This document shows positions 1 to 37,757 of a DNA stretch of 64,000 bases, piece by piece. The position numbers and the translations under genes were made by a program. The notes beneath the pieces are model-generated. The model was not told the origin of the DNA and did not search any database. It saw only the letters and a program-made list of their open reading frames with translations. Every line of letters begins with the position of its first letter. The stretch's first letter is position 1. The DNA comes from Bugulina stolonifera (Eukaryota; Bryozoa; Gymnolaemata; Cheilostomatida; Bugulidae), in NCBI GenBank assembly GCA_935421135.1, contig OW285189.1:15459072-15523071 (forward strand), in the 5' to 3' direction.

Positions 1-56
1 CCATGATTTCTCTTGCATAGTTACATGGTCTTGCAAGTTATTTTATTACATTGCAG

Positions 57-8827
<8,771 letters not shown>

Positions 8828-8870
8828 GCCAGAAAGTGAGCGTCAGGAAAGAGTTATTATGAACAATATC

Positions 8871-8876
8871 AATAAA
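8871..8876 (+). promoter_or_regulatory. Candidate polyadenylation signal of FASN-A
   Basis: A canonical AATAAA begins 44 bp after the FASN-A stop. It supports the early end of this gene being the true transcript end. Confidence 0.5.
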
Positions 8877-9911
8877 CTACATGATGATTTCATCATCTCT
8901 GGAATTATTTTATTACTATTTTTATATTATCCAACCTCAATCACAAGAAAAACTAATTTGCTCAAGGTATTGTATTTTATTACAGACGTGGACCAGGATT
9001 ATGAAATTTTCATTCTATTATTATAATTTTATTATAGTATCGGTTGCTTATATGCATACAGTTAGCAATAGCCATAAACTACCATTATGATAATATATAC
9101 ATATCGGTAGGACGAATTTTCTTTATAGGGGAAGTGGATGATATTTACCACAATGCACTGTATTAATGCATGTTTAATATATATTGGTTTGCAATTTTTC
9201 AAAATCACCTCATTATTCCTACACTTTGCCTGCCATACTTATGGATAATAAACTAGTAATCACACCACTCATAGAGCAATGTAGTACATAGAGATACTTA
9301 TTTCAAATTGTTAAGGGACACAACTTCAAAGAAAATGCATTGACAGTTTGACATGATAATCATTTAATACGTGACACAACTGAAACTGAAACGTAGCACT
9401 CTTTCAAATTCCATTTGAATCACTAGAATATAAATTTGAGCATTTCTGGCAATGCAAAGCAATTAACCAAAATGCTTAGTCTACATTACTTATATCCATT
9501 GCATAGCAAAGATGTTTCAAGACTGTTTAGCAACTATGAGAAGACTATTAAAATAGTGTGTCTACATTCCTTGAACCTCAAAGTTGGACAAAGTCCCTTT
9601 AGTTATATCCCTAGTAATGTAATGACTCAAATTGATACATAAATACACCATATTATTTAACAAAAATACCCATACACCATTTTAAAAATACACCATAATT
9701 GAAATATACTCATGTTGAACATAATACGATAATACTTTAAGGCATATAACAGTATTTATTTTCAACAAGTGTATGTTCTAATATTGTGTATTTATTTTTA
9801 TCACGGGATGTTTCACAAATGGTGTAAATGAGTATCTATTTTATATATGATACTCATATCTATTTAGACTTTTACCCAAAGACCATAAATATAGCGAAAA
9901 GGACGATGAAC

Positions 9912-9917
9912 TTTATT
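9912..9917 (-). promoter_or_regulatory. Candidate polyadenylation signal of TBL2
   Basis: AATAAA on the minus strand, about 115 bp beyond the TBL2 stop. Confidence 0.4.
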
Positions 9918-10033
9918 TGACACACCTCAATCGATCTTGACTACAAATAATCCTGATATTATCGACTACAGAGGAGAAAACAGCTGCCTGAACACAGGTT
10001 CTTTGTCTTTCTTTTTTGTTTCAGCTAACATCA

Positions 10034-13000
10034 TCAAAGAAGTGCCTTTAATGCTCCCCTGAAATGTATAAAACTGAGTAATAAAACACATTCCATGTTA
10101 TATTTCCCATTACATGTACAACAATTGTAATTTTTGTAGAAGATGTACAAGTGCACAACACAAGGAAATTCCATGATCACAAATCAACAGATTGATGAGA
10201 ATATTGCATAGCGAGACCTGAATAATACTACGACAATACGACGTGCAGTTAACAAGTTGGGTAGAAGCTTTGCAGCAGTTTTGAAAGAAACGAGTGCCCG
10301 ATTGCACTAAAAAACCCACTCTAGCAAAATGCGGATTTTATTCTTATTCTTGCTATGAAACTCGCTATGCTATGCGAGATCTATATTTTTTTAGTGTAAA
10401 CATAGATGTACATAACCCATAAGAGCTGTGTCCTAAATGATGCAAACTCGGCCATCTCAGGACAGCCTCATTTTCGGTTTCATATAAACTCGGAATGAAG
10501 GTCACTAACCCAAAAGCTGATAAACCTACCTGGCCTCCTCTAGTTGCTCTGTCAGGCGTCTCTCCATATTCTTTGTACAGGTTTTAAGCTGAGAGCTGAA
10601 GTCTGATATCTTTGCTTTGTAACCAGTTGTGTTGTTAAATATTTTAACCTGACGATCACCGCAGCAGATCAAATATTTGCCATCCAAAGAGAACATTATA
10701 TGTCTAATTTCACCTATAAACACGTTGTGCAAAAATCAAGTATGAAAGAAAATTTGAATATAATTCCAGTAGCTCAAACAGGGTTTTGAAAATCATCCAG
10801 AGTTAAACGATATAATCACTATACTATAACAAGGAATTGTCTCCACTTGACTCTTGTAATTGTAGGAACGTTGCCTCCATAAATAATTACTCATTAAAAA
10901 TTCAATTATTTTGCATTATGTACTCTGTACATAATATAACTGTGCATAGCTACAGCTTGTACATACACATATACAAAGGTAGAGGGCTTCCATGGCTCAA
11001 ACAGGACTTCATTGAGACTCTGCTCAATAAATGGAATGGGTCAGTCACTTTATTTGTAAACAGTCAAACCAACAATATCATTAGTAGAAGCTATAGATAG
11101 CCTATAGGAGGGTAGAGGTCACACTGTTACCCACAGCTGCTATTAGTGGCAGTTATATCCCAGTTTGAACAATGAAATCCCAATGATACCTCGTAGTTGG
11201 CGACTTACTTGAAAATATTGTTGTAATTTTTTCATCTTCTTCTTGAGTAATACCATTGTATATTGTAACATTGTTCTCAATAGCTATAGCCACAGTTCTA
11301 CCATCTGGACTCAGGGCAATGCGGGCAGCATCCAGCTTCTCCTTCACCACCCCAGTGCATATTAGCACAGGATCCTGCCCACGATCATATTCAACTAAAA
11401 TCAGGGGAGATAGAAGAAAATATTATCAAAAGTGACGAATTTGCAGAAAAATGTCCATATTTCGGAGTTGCCCTATCAATCACTCAACACAAGAAAGGGG
11501 ACAACTCCAATACAAAATAAAAAATCTTTGCGTACCAACATGTAATTTGAGTTACATTTTAAACTAACCATCAGATTTCCATAGTTTCCACGTGGAATCC
11601 TTTGATAGAGTGACAATACGACTAGAATCGACAGAGAAGGCAATTGACAAGATTCCAGCTTTATGACCTTTTAGATCAAAAACCCGTTTTACCGCCTGGA
11701 AGCTCTTTCCTTTATCAAATGATACCTCCCAGACCTTGACATCAGGAGTGAAGCCTATTCAATAGAAATTATAATATACATGTAAATATTCATACACTTT
11801 TCCCATAAATATAATGGTAGCGAAGCATGGTGTATCACATTAACTATAATGCTACATATTTATAACAAAAAATACATTGGATAAGGCAGAGTATATTTAT
11901 GTGCCAAACTAAAACTATCTGCTGCCAAAAATTGATGGAAATTAATGAAAAATATTCCATACAGACACATTGCGAGACTGACACAAAAATTACCCACCAC
12001 ATACAGCAACAAAGCGTCCACAAGGTGATACAGCAGCCTCGCTGTTCTTCATCGTACCAGTGTCTATGGAGGAAAGCAGATCCCCTGCAATAAATTAGCA
12101 CACTGTTATATTCCTAGCAGGCTTTACAAATCTACGCAGACATCATAGGATGGAATACAGTGAGTAAAGTCAAAACAAAATTGTTATATTGCAGACAGTT
12201 AAAACAATTTTGTTGATACGAACAACAAACACTACATATAAATTGGTTAAGGAGTCATGTAATGACTGCTTGCTAGCTGCTGCCAGGACAAGCTGCTGCC
12301 AGGACATATTTTACCTAAAACAGTGCCACATTATTTAGAGCAGGAATTCCCAACCTTTCTTTGCTTAAGTACCCTTGGCAGTCATGTGGCAAACAATGTA
12401 CTCATTCGTAAAACTGAGTTTAATCAATGATATTGATAAAGCTGGTTTAATTTGATTAATATATTGTGTGCATGTGCCATTTGAAAATCTAAATACAGGT
12501 AAATGCATTAAGGTTGAAATCAGTCAAAAATAATTGATAACTTGCATTGTACCCCTTAGATTTCTGAAAGGTACCCCTAGGTCTATTTGTCTCCTGAACC
12601 ATACAGCAGACCTATCTGATGCGTATAACTAACCTCGAAGGTTGAGAATATCAAATTTTGTGCCACCATCAGCTGTCATCACGTAGTTCCCAGCAGAGTC
12701 TATTCCAATATTTATGATTTCAGTAGAGTGAGTCTAGACAGACAATAGCAGGTGATAGAACTAGTGACATCTACTTCAATCATTTACTAGCTTTGATCAT
12801 CTTTATATACAGTAAAATCCCAAAAGGTATTATAATTCTATGGATCTATGTGTAGACCTAATCCCAAGCAAAACAACTGATCAATAATTACTGTTTGAAT
12901 ATTCTTATCCAGGAAATACCAACTCTGTATATAGCCTGTAGAGCACTACCTTCTTATGTCACTATCATAAAAACACAGTGAGATTGACTACCTTACTGCT

Positions 13001-15026
13001 GAGCTCCACTAGTCAATGTCCAGAAATTACTATGGTGTTTTCAGAATAACTAGATAACTAAAATTAGGGCAAGCCTCACACCCACCTGAGGGAAATCATC
13101 CAATGCCTGTTCCATTTTACCCAACGAACCATCTTCATTCTTTTTAAACTTGAATACTCGTATTGCATTGCCATTCTCCAAGCTTGCTATGAAGGATTTG
13201 TTGTCAGGACTAAACTTAATGAGACGAGCGCTATCATATTCGACATTTGCCCGGACAGATCTGTTTAAGAACAAAATACATTGAGAAATACACGAATTCC
13301 TAAATAAACATATTATTAGAAATCAAAACAAAAATGAGCATATTATAAATGTTCATTAACTCAGTAATGCAGGATATGCAGACCCATTTTGAAGTTAATA
13401 ATACAGTAAGTGATAACTTACTTCAAAGATTTGCTTCCTAAATCTTTGATGGTCCATAAGAACATGCTACGATCTAGAAAAACAAAGAGGTTGAAAATGA
13501 TACATACTTGTAGGTTAGTACAACATCGGTTGTATAGTACACATCTACTGTCCTGTAGTAAGAGTGCTGAATTTTTATACAATAATAATACCTATTTCTA
13601 TGTTTTATGCTAGCGTTAATATTCCTCAAACTACAACTAGACACTTCCTGGCATCTGTGATCTTCGCCTTGTTCACCTTTGGCAATGATAATATATCCAT
13701 GCCATGGGTAATAGGCCTATAGGTAAAACAATTTAGGCCTAATATATGTTAGGGAACTTACCCGTAGCAGTACTAATTAGATATTTCCCGTTAGAGCTAA
13801 GATCAAAACTAGTCACGTCGCCAGCATGACCCTTTAGCGATGTTACTAGCAGTCGGTGAGTAAATGTATCAGACACAAGCTTGATCTTCCCGGCTTTAGG
13901 CTTCATAGATTTGACTTGACGACCTCTATCAGCTGCATTAAATTAGAATCATCAGTTTTTGTAAACTATCATGGATTGAATGATAGGCCTATTAGACTGG
14001 ATTACATGCTGGCTAAGATTTGGAATTCACTGAGGCGTACATAATTACAGATTTAGATTACACTAACACTTGACATTTTCATTTCATGATTTTTTTAATT
14101 GTTATTGATCATTAATCAGAGCTGTTGTTCTGAGAATTGAGCCAAGTACAAGTAAGGTACTAAGTTCTGCATAAAGAGTTGCAAGTAAGCCTACAAGAAC
14201 TTTTCACATTGAGAGTAGTACAGGTACAGGTAGAGTGTAGGCCCTAAATGTACAAATCATTTAGGAGCAAAAGTACAAATCATCAAGTACAAGTAAGAGC
14301 ACAAGTACAAATCAGCTAGTACAGTTTTAATTGCAAATTGCAATTACAATCTCTGAAAAAATGTATGTGCTAAGCTGAGTTGAGTGTTATAGGCTTAATT
14401 ACTACTTAGTTAAAAGTTCTAAATTGGTGTCTTAGCAGAAAATTCTATATAACATGATGTTAACTACTGTTAGCTACTCTAAATATAGTTTAGATATGTC
14501 TATAGAGGTATCAAGTTATGCTAACATAGTTGATTTGCAGGAGAAAATGTGAAATTTTCAGTATGAGTATAGTCCAATATATTACGTACAAGTACAAGCA
14601 AGTATCAGTGTTGACAAGTAAGTACAGGTACATCTTTTGAACAAACAAGTACAAGTAAATACCAGCTACTTTCAAAATGTACATTTGTAAGTATATTCGA
14701 GTATACGCTAGTACAACAGTTCTATTATTATCAATAATAATAGTTATTATTATTAATTATTAATGTCAAATGTCAAATGTGTAACATTTCGATCTATAGG
14801 GTTAATGATTTAGACTACACTACAGCTGTAAAATACCTGAGTTATCTGCCTGTTTATTAGCAGTGGTATTTTCACTATGCTTTTCCTTTTCATCTTGGCT
14901 TCCATTTTGATTTCTCTTCTCCCCATCTGTATGTGAAGTACCAGGAAATTTTCTTATGAGAAACAGTACAACTGTGAAAGCACCAACAAATAATGATGCA
15001 ATCACACCAATGGTGATTGCATCCAT
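10034..15026 (-). CDS. TBL2: Transducin beta-like protein 2 (WD40, membrane-anchored)
   Basis: Ten exons, listed high to low: 14837-15026, 13762-13932, 13422-13473, 13086-13260, 12634-12733, 11998-12084, 11569-11754, 11209-11394, 10530-10713, 10034-10058. The frame closes at 451 aa, close to the vertebrate length of about 447. The N-terminus (MDAITIGVIASLFVGAFTVV) is a single hydrophobic anchor followed by a basic, polar linker, as in TBL2, an ER-membrane WD40 protein linked to stress signalling. WD40 repeats follow, for example LKGHAGDVTSFDLSSNGKYL, AVSPCGRFVAVCGFTPDVKV and LKGHKAGILSIAFSVDSSRI. The C-terminus ends in a short coiled segment (MERRLTEQLEEAR). The ATG at 15026 is the first Met after an in-frame stop. 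The last exon is only 25 bp and is the least certain part; without it the frame stops at the codon after the donor. Confidence 0.88.
14140..14715. repeat. Degenerate GTACAAGTA-type tandem repeat in TBL2 intron 1
   Basis: Two clusters (about 14140-14330 and 14580-14715) are built from many imperfect copies of AAGTACAAGTA / AAGTACAAAT. This is low-complexity minisatellite-like sequence with no coding meaning. It occupies most of the intron 13933-14836. Confidence 0.55.
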
Positions 15027-18000
15027 ATTCCAATACTGGGTGATCAGTTGTGACAATAATACGTTAGTGCTTTCTAGCGTGGTGAAAAAATTACATCACA
15101 AATTCAAAAACAAATAACCAAATGGCAAATGAATGAAGGAAAATATTGGGTTTTAAACGGAAATGAAGTGTTGCATAGACTTGAAATATATACCGTCTAT
15201 AATATGCGCTTATAAAACGTGTATACGTCGGAATTTTACACAATAAAGATGTTATTTTACTAGTCTTTTTTCATAAACTGTTAAAGTTAAACTATTTTCT
15301 AAAATGTAAAAGATGCTCCCATTAGCCAATATTCAAGTAGCTTGCAGTACTTAAATCGCTGATTATTGGCCTATTGCTCAGCAAATAACATTTCAATTTA
15401 AACGAAGCTGATCCATGATTCGCTAATGAAGTGGGGCCATGTGTTTATAATCATTGTTACAATGCACAGCCACATGTCAAGTGCAAAATATTATGTATGG
15501 CCTGATAAATCAACACAAGCTGGCTAAACTGTAAATATCTAACCAGTAAATATTACATAACATAACAACCACACCAAGCAACTAGTCAGAAGACAAATGC
15601 ATGAAATATTTAACAATGGAGCCAAGCTAACCTAGCCACGGAAGGGGAATAAGAATAATATAATGACTGGAAATAAAATTGTCTACTCCACCGTGGATAA
15701 AATTAAATAAGTCATATGATAATATGATATCATATGGCTATGCAACATTAATATTTATATTATTTTATGGACATGGTTCATGCACTCCACGCAGAAGCTT
15801 ATCCCAGGCTCATGTCTGATCAATTTTATGATTGTTAATTATTGTACTGTTAGTAAATTACAGAAGAGAATAGACATTACTAAAGTTGAGTGGAGTAATC
15901 CCATTTATTAGTTGCTAGTCAAGTTTCAGCAATGTATTAGTGTATACACGTAGCCTAGATAAAAAAATCGAAAAAAGGAAATGGTTAGGCATGGGCTTGA
16001 GTAAATAATAATGAATATAATAATAATATTAATTATAAAAATAAAAATCCAATTTTATTTTGTTTTTAATTAAAAATCCTAAAAGGCCCACGTATTTATT
16101 TTAAATAAAGGACCATTCAAATCTCAATGTGACATTGTAGTTGAAGATTTGAATATCAATATGTGTGAATATTATATAATTAATTAATAAACATGTAATT
16201 AATATTAATTATTTATGTTTAATTATGTTATTATTAAACAGGCCTAATGATGACCATCCAATTAGTAACTTTTAGGGTAGATATAGATTATATAGCCTGT
16301 GATATCTACATTACATATTGAAAAAAGATATGCAGTTGGGAATTCTACGAATGGGTTATCTTACAGGCTATGATGTGATCACCTAATGATGTGATACCAC
16401 TAAATTTGGATAGATCATAATATTTTTTCCCCCCAAGGGCAGTTTGAGAGGAAAAAGTATGAACAAAAATTTAGCCTATGTGCAAGCTATTCTCTCTTGT
16501 GTGCTTTCATCAAAGATCTTTGATATAATTGATATAATGCTTCCTATCAAATGTGTAAGCTACTGACAATCAAAAGTATGAATACTAGTAGAAATGGATC
16601 AGTATAATTCGATAATCATTTTTCTCAACCTAACAATCTCATAAACAATTAATGGGAATAACCATTGTCTAGTATTTGGTCACATTGATAAAATAATTGG
16701 GAAAGTTGTAGAGATTCAATCTGTCACACAGATTGCAACTTATTCAACCTTTGCCAATTTTTAGCTATTTTAGGCTATAATTACGCTCAGACACAGTAGA
16801 TTTATGGAACCTAATATGCAAGCATCGTCATGTGACATGTTGAGCTTAGCTACTGGCTTATTTTTATGATTTGGCTCATATTTAAAAGTCCATAACTTTA
16901 GGTATATGCATTCATCTGTACAAATTTGTGATGTTCAATAACATAAGTATGGAAAATACTGGTAGTAGCTGCAGAACTCCTAGACATCCTTTTAGTGCAT
17001 AATTCTAGTCTCCATAAATATTATGTCACTAAGGCCTACATTTGTTGCAAATGGTATAAGCTAAATATTATATGTTATTATATTTTAATCTTTGGATCTA
17101 TAATGTGTTTTACTATGGCAGATTCTACATGTACATGTGTGATGTCATATATAATAGGATTACTCATCTATATTACCCATGTATATATGGATACCTTTGT
17201 GTTTGTTGGAACCAGCCCAATGTAGTAACCATTGTAATGTAGCACTTGATATTCCTTCTTGTTTTGTTAAATATTGTGTGCTGAAGGTTAGATACACATA
17301 ACTAGGTTATATTTACTACCAATGTACCTGCAGGTATTTTAAGTATGTTCCTCAACTATATAATTCAGTGTCATGTCACAGTATTTTAATATCACATTTT
17401 CAAATTGAAATATTTGGGAGAGGATGGGGCACAACATATCGACACTAGGGGTTGCCAAGTCAGGTCCCTTCTGCTAAAAGGTACTCTCTTGGTAATGTAC
17501 TCAATAGTAATAACACACACGCCTATAGCACTATATGTCATCTGATATGTGACACTAAAGAAAGGGGAGTTGTATTTGTAGTAGGTTCAAGTGGTGATGC
17601 ATTTCCTCATGACATTTAAACCCTCATGCGTGGCCTACATACTCACGCCATGTGTATGCTATTATATGTCAGGCCATGCATGAATATAAGAGCTTTGTAT
17701 GGCCTGACTAAATTCCTATTATCATGGATCAATGAATTCTATGGTTAGACTATGTACTAATGCATGCAGGGAAGGCTATGTGTTGCCATGTAATTATACA
17801 TCAGTTCAATGATATACCTGATTTGCTGTGTTTTGATGTAGCTCAGCTTCATTCAGCATACAGCTACTCTACTGGTAGGTACAGATATCCACTATACATA
17901 TCATCTACAAAGCATAAACATATGCTACTCAATTTGATCATCTTTCTATAGTCTATATTTATGTATCTAGTGAATTATGTTATTATTACTGAAAGTCTTA

Positions 18001-18941
18001 ACCAAAATGGGAAAAAGTTGCATTAAAATATTCTAATAGCTTCAAGAGAATGTTAAAATTTAATATTTTTTGAAACTTTCTGCTTCTATATAATAATCTG
18101 TTGCCTATTGCTATAAGAGTTATGATATGCTGCATAGCATGCTTTTGTTTCATTTTACATGTCGTATAGTAGATGCACAGCTGAAGTAACAACAATTATA
18201 GTGATATTATCAAGTTAATAATTAACAAATATTTCTTTAAGCCATCGCATGAATAAAAAGTTAACATTTACTTGCTTATGGTGAACTAGATATTCTATCA
18301 TTCAACTCAATATCAATGTGTACATCGCATTCTTAGGACTCTTCCTGTTACCCCAGGACAAAGTTGCAATACATATCAAGTTATTCTAAGTACAGTCTAA
18401 GTACAGGCTAATACAGTGTAATAGTAATTCTTTGAGATATCAGTGAACATAGTCAGTTAGTTTACTGTAGTGCTGCATGCATGTATAGAATAATGTATAT
18501 CCGAGCTACATGTAGGCCTATCTATGTATATAAAACAATAAATAGGTTTTGTTTTTATACTCTATTATTATGAGAGTACATTAATTCTATCCCATCAAAA
18601 ACATTGCTAAGCTAGTGTTTTACTTGATCTCATTTTATCTGTTTTGTGTTAGTGCCATGCTGAATCTTGTAGTGATGGTGCCATATCTATCATTATGCAA
18701 TAAATGCAATATCCTCAAAATTCATATTTTTTACAAGATTATCCCATCCAATATATACGTCAATTAGGATGACATAATATTATATTGGATGGTATTTGTC
18801 TTTTCCTATGGTCCTTTATAAATAGAATGCATAAATATTTGGTAACATGACATTTACTGCTTTTTATAGATTGCAGTCAACCAATGGTTTTCATACAATA
18901 TGGCTACCATGTTCCATTGTGATATGTTGTAGTCGTACAAG
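15027..18941. other. Intergenic region between divergent TBL2 and FASN-B
   Basis: 3.9 kb of AT-rich DNA containing the presumed promoters of both genes; no gene seen. Small hairpins stand out: arms GTCAGGCCAT/ATGGCCTGAC at 17668-17677 and 17699-17708 (the GGCCTGA word also occurs near 15500), and CCATCCAATATA/TATATTGGATGG at 18744-18755 and 18781-18792, about 150 bp before the FASN-B start. AT-only palindromic stretches lie at 15700-15740 and 16010-16230. No convincing TATA box or CpG-rich promoter. Confidence 0.5.
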
Positions 18942-34419
<15,478 letters not shown>

Positions 34420-34517
34420 TAATGGTAACAAAACTCTACCTCATCCCTAGGGATAAATATAGCATTTGTTATAATACTTATTATAAATATTAATTTATAA
34501 TTATGTAATCTTGTTTG

Positions 34518-34523
34518 AATAAA
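34518..34523 (+). promoter_or_regulatory. Candidate polyadenylation signal of FASN-B
   Basis: AATAAA about 100 bp after the FASN-B stop codon. Confidence 0.5.
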
Positions 34524-34751
34524 TATGATTCTATTATTTATGTTTTCTTTATTTGAAGTAAACTGATTGTTGCAAAATGACTTTCTAAACCTGTGTTTGA
34601 TCAGTAGTAGTAATATGAGCGACTCATAACTACATGATTGTATGCCTACAATATCTATCCAAGTAATCTAAAGCAAGTTGATGTACAATGGTTGTGATGT
34701 ACATCAGATGTGCACATCAACACAGTACAATACCAGTTCTGCTATTCAACC

Positions 34752-34877
34752 CATGGGCACTCACAAGCTATAATTGAGCATAATTAAAAGTCGTCTTCTC
34801 TCAATTTATCTTCCTAGGAGAAAAAATTGAGAGAGGACAATTTCTAATTATCACTAATCGCTTATGCTTGTAGGCCA
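34752..34877. mobile_element. Diverged copy of the palindromic MITE family
   Basis: Starts CATGGGCACTCACAAGC and shares the AGTCGTCTTCTCTCAA / TTGAGAGAGGACAA arm core with the element at 4793-4909. The arms here no longer pair perfectly and the outer right end has decayed, so it is an older insertion. A further fragment with GAAGTTGTCCTCTC lies at about 35752. Confidence 0.5.
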
Positions 34878-35505
34878 GCCTGTGGTAGTTCTATTGCCAG
34901 TAATGACATGGATGTAAGGTACTGAAGTTTGGAGTGGATTTAATTATGTTCTGGGCATAGCAGAATTATACAATTGCACATCTATTGCTATACAATGAGT
35001 TGCATATACAATATACTTATATTGCATATTATGCACTGCATGAAGATACAATGAATACATATGTAAATGAATGGGAATAATATTTATTTTGATATAAAAC
35101 AGTTACTACTTTACAGTATTAGTATAATAATATAATAAAGGAAAATTGAACATGCAGTGGAATGTATAATATAATAATAATATTCACAGCAAGGCATCTG
35201 GTTATAACCCTGATGGAGATTGTAAATGTTGGTTGTAAAAAGTAATAAAATCATGAATTCATGAACTGATTTTAATGAACTGCAACGTAAGGAATGTATC
35301 GTAAGGAATGTATCGTAAGGAACGTATCCCTGTTTTACAAAGATTGGAATGTTTAGTTATCTGACAAAATATTCATTGCACATAAATACTCTATCTTATC
35401 AACTGGAAAACTTCTCTTATTCTTCTACTCAAAATTCACTGAGTATAAACTATACAAGTATATGAAATGTATAGAACTATTATCAATTGAGTACATGTTA
35501 GATAT

Positions 35506-37757
35506 TCAATTAAAGATATATATTAACAGACATGCCACAGCAATGAGCGTAACAGAGAGTGGAGTAGTAACCACAGATGTATTACATAAATCTCCTTTAC
35601 AGTAGCAGCGTTCTATAGTACCACCAGCTGCTGTATCTGTGATACATCCATCGGTTAGCCTAGCATCTTTCTCGTCCTCGATACATGTTCTCGATATAAC
35701 AAACATACCTGAATAATAAAGTATAAGAAAATAAAATATGATCATACAGTTTGAAGTTGTCCTCTCTTCTTTTCGGAAACAGAGAGAAGTATTGTTGAAC
35801 CACCAGAATAAATATTCAAGAACATAAAATGCATTGAAACATTATCATCTTATCTAATATAAAAACTAATACATAATTTATGTTATCAGATATGCCATGA
35901 TTAGGAGAGCAATAAATTGTTGGGAGAGAACAGTGCAAAATAATTATACTACATGCACATATATTACATTATATAATTAACACATTCGAGTTAATTACAT
36001 TAATCTAGTGCTTGGTAAAAAACTGATTGAAACCTACTTTCAAAGTGACTTCCAGGATTGAAGGACCATAGTTTATCAGCAACAAAATCCTTGTTTCTAT
36101 GGTACATGATGGTCTTGACCTTCATGCATAAAGCACAGTTTCGCACAATGATATTAGCAAACGGTGCGTTCTCATCTACGTTGCTGCCTGAAACAAGAAT
36201 AATTAATACAATTAGATACCCAATACAAGATAATCTATTTCATACAGCACAAATAAGCTATTGTGATAAGAAGTTGCTTTCCCTTGATTTGTTTCCCAAA
36301 CTGAGAGAAGAGGATGTCTTATTACAATCAATGAAATTTTTGGTGCCCTGCAATCTGCAACCTACATAGCTGTGCAGTGAGCACAATATATTTTAATAGC
36401 TGAAAGTTCAATATTACACTGCAATGTTCTTATAGTAACAAACACATAAATATCTACATTCAGTAGTTATCTGGTGATTGTACTATGTCCATCGTGCCAT
36501 TATTACATTACATCTGTAAAAAGTACCATTGAATAGGTAATCTACACTAGTAGCCATAAATTACCTGGAATTTGCCTCTGTGTTTCGGGACATGGTGAAG
36601 CCCCACCTTTGAACCGATTGCATCTGTAGCAATCATATTTATTAGCATCATCTGATTCGGCAACACGACCAGCTACGTTGCTCAACGGATCCACTACATT
36701 TATAGCAAAACAGTGAAAATATTTCATGAAACAGCAACAGGGTTAATAGGTTGAAAGTGAAATACTGTCTGAGATTAGTAAATACGCCCACTCATTGTGT
36801 TGGGCAGTGATAGCCGAAGGAAAAATGTGTCATTCAGCTACAATCAGTTACACGGTCTCGATGCTTTGTCGTGAGGTTGGCCAATGAACAGCGGTTAACA
36901 GCTAAATCAACAAACACGAGAGAGAGATATTGATACTATTAAAGAAAGTCTTTTTGACATGTGATCGAAGAGGCAACTTTTGGTTCAACAGTCTTTGGTC
37001 AATGAATATTTGGTTCGCCAAAAAACCTCTAATTTGGTTAGTGACCACTTTTGGAGGCAGGGAGAATGCTCCTGGGACAGACTGGCATATATTTTCTTCC
37101 ATCATTTTTACGTTAGATGAAGTAGTCTAGCTAAGAGATATAGAGAAGACAACCTCTTCTGCTGAACAGTTTTGGTGAAAAAATACTATCACTCTCTCAA
37201 ATTTCTCTACTTTTGCATCTAACTCCACCGATTCACTGGCCACCGACTCACCGAGTCTCCAGTAAAAACTAAGAAAATTATACACATCACATGTCATGTT
37301 TTCACAATTCCACAATTTAGATGGGATATCCATATCTAGGTTGAATATCGGGAGTCGAGTCTCCCACCCAAATTCAACTACATATGCCCACCCAAATGAC
37401 AACCTCCGGTGTCATGTCCGATCTGGCTTTTGGATCTGACTTTTGGATCTGACTTCTGTGAATAATTTATAATATCAAAATCTAAACTGCTCCTGCTAAT
37501 ATTCTAGTTCAAAATTTCCGCCTCCAAAAAATTAACAGCTGAAACCGATTTACACCCAACCTTAAACTTTTAGTCGCTTGTGTAGACTCAACTATAATAC
37601 ACATACACTGTGACTTACCATATTTTATACCAATAATTTTGTTATCTTTTGGCGGTGTAGTGGGAGCAAGCTGAATCTCTTGGGCTGCCCCTAAGGTAAT
37701 AATAATGGAAACAATGAAAAACAGGATGGTGCCTACTTGGCACTCCTTAATACTCAT
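35506..37757 (-). CDS. Ly6/uPAR-domain protein, secreted and probably GPI-anchored
   Basis: Four exons: 37619-37757, 36565-36693, 36038-36187, 35506-35708; the frame closes at 206 aa. The N-terminus has a hydrophobic signal peptide (ILFFIVSIIITLGAAQ), then a Pro/Thr linker. The mature domain begins KYDCYRCN and ends RCYCKGDLCN, with ten cysteines in all (CxxC at the start, CYC...LCN at the end), the pattern of a three-finger LU domain. A hydrophobic tail (SVTLIAVACLLIYIF) at the extreme C-terminus is typical of a GPI-attachment signal. LU proteins act at the cell surface in adhesion, receptor modulation or channel regulation; which role applies here cannot be read from sequence. Overall arrangement resembles the Quiver/Sleepless group, but orthology is not established. 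Divergent from the HMG-box gene, 1.06 kb away. Confidence 0.8.

Larger units (their letters stand above)
8828..10033. other. Intergenic, FASN-A 3' end to TBL2 3' end
   Basis: AT-rich sequence between two convergent genes. I see the FASN-A poly(A) signal and a likely TBL2 poly(A) signal (minus-strand AATAAA, plus TTTATT at 9912-9917). Short open frames here have no recognisable features. There is no remnant of a thioesterase resembling the FASN-B exons. Confidence 0.6.
34420..35505. other. Intergenic, FASN-B 3' end to Ly6/uPAR gene 3' end
   Basis: Convergent-gene spacer, AT-rich. It holds the FASN-B poly(A) signal, a diverged copy of the palindromic MITE (34752-34877), and three copies of a 14-bp word GTAAGGAATGTATC (about 35287-35328). 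No gene seen. Confidence 0.55.

Noticed and set aside
11844..12101. 85-codon minus-strand frame in TBL2
   Set aside because: It is the wrong frame across exon 11998-12084; the TBL2 frame there reads AAVSPCGRFVAV.
12336..12600. Possible hAT MITE in a TBL2 intron (CAGGAATTCCCAACC start)
   Set aside because: The start looks like known MITE ends, but I find no matching target duplication and only five bases of terminal inversion.
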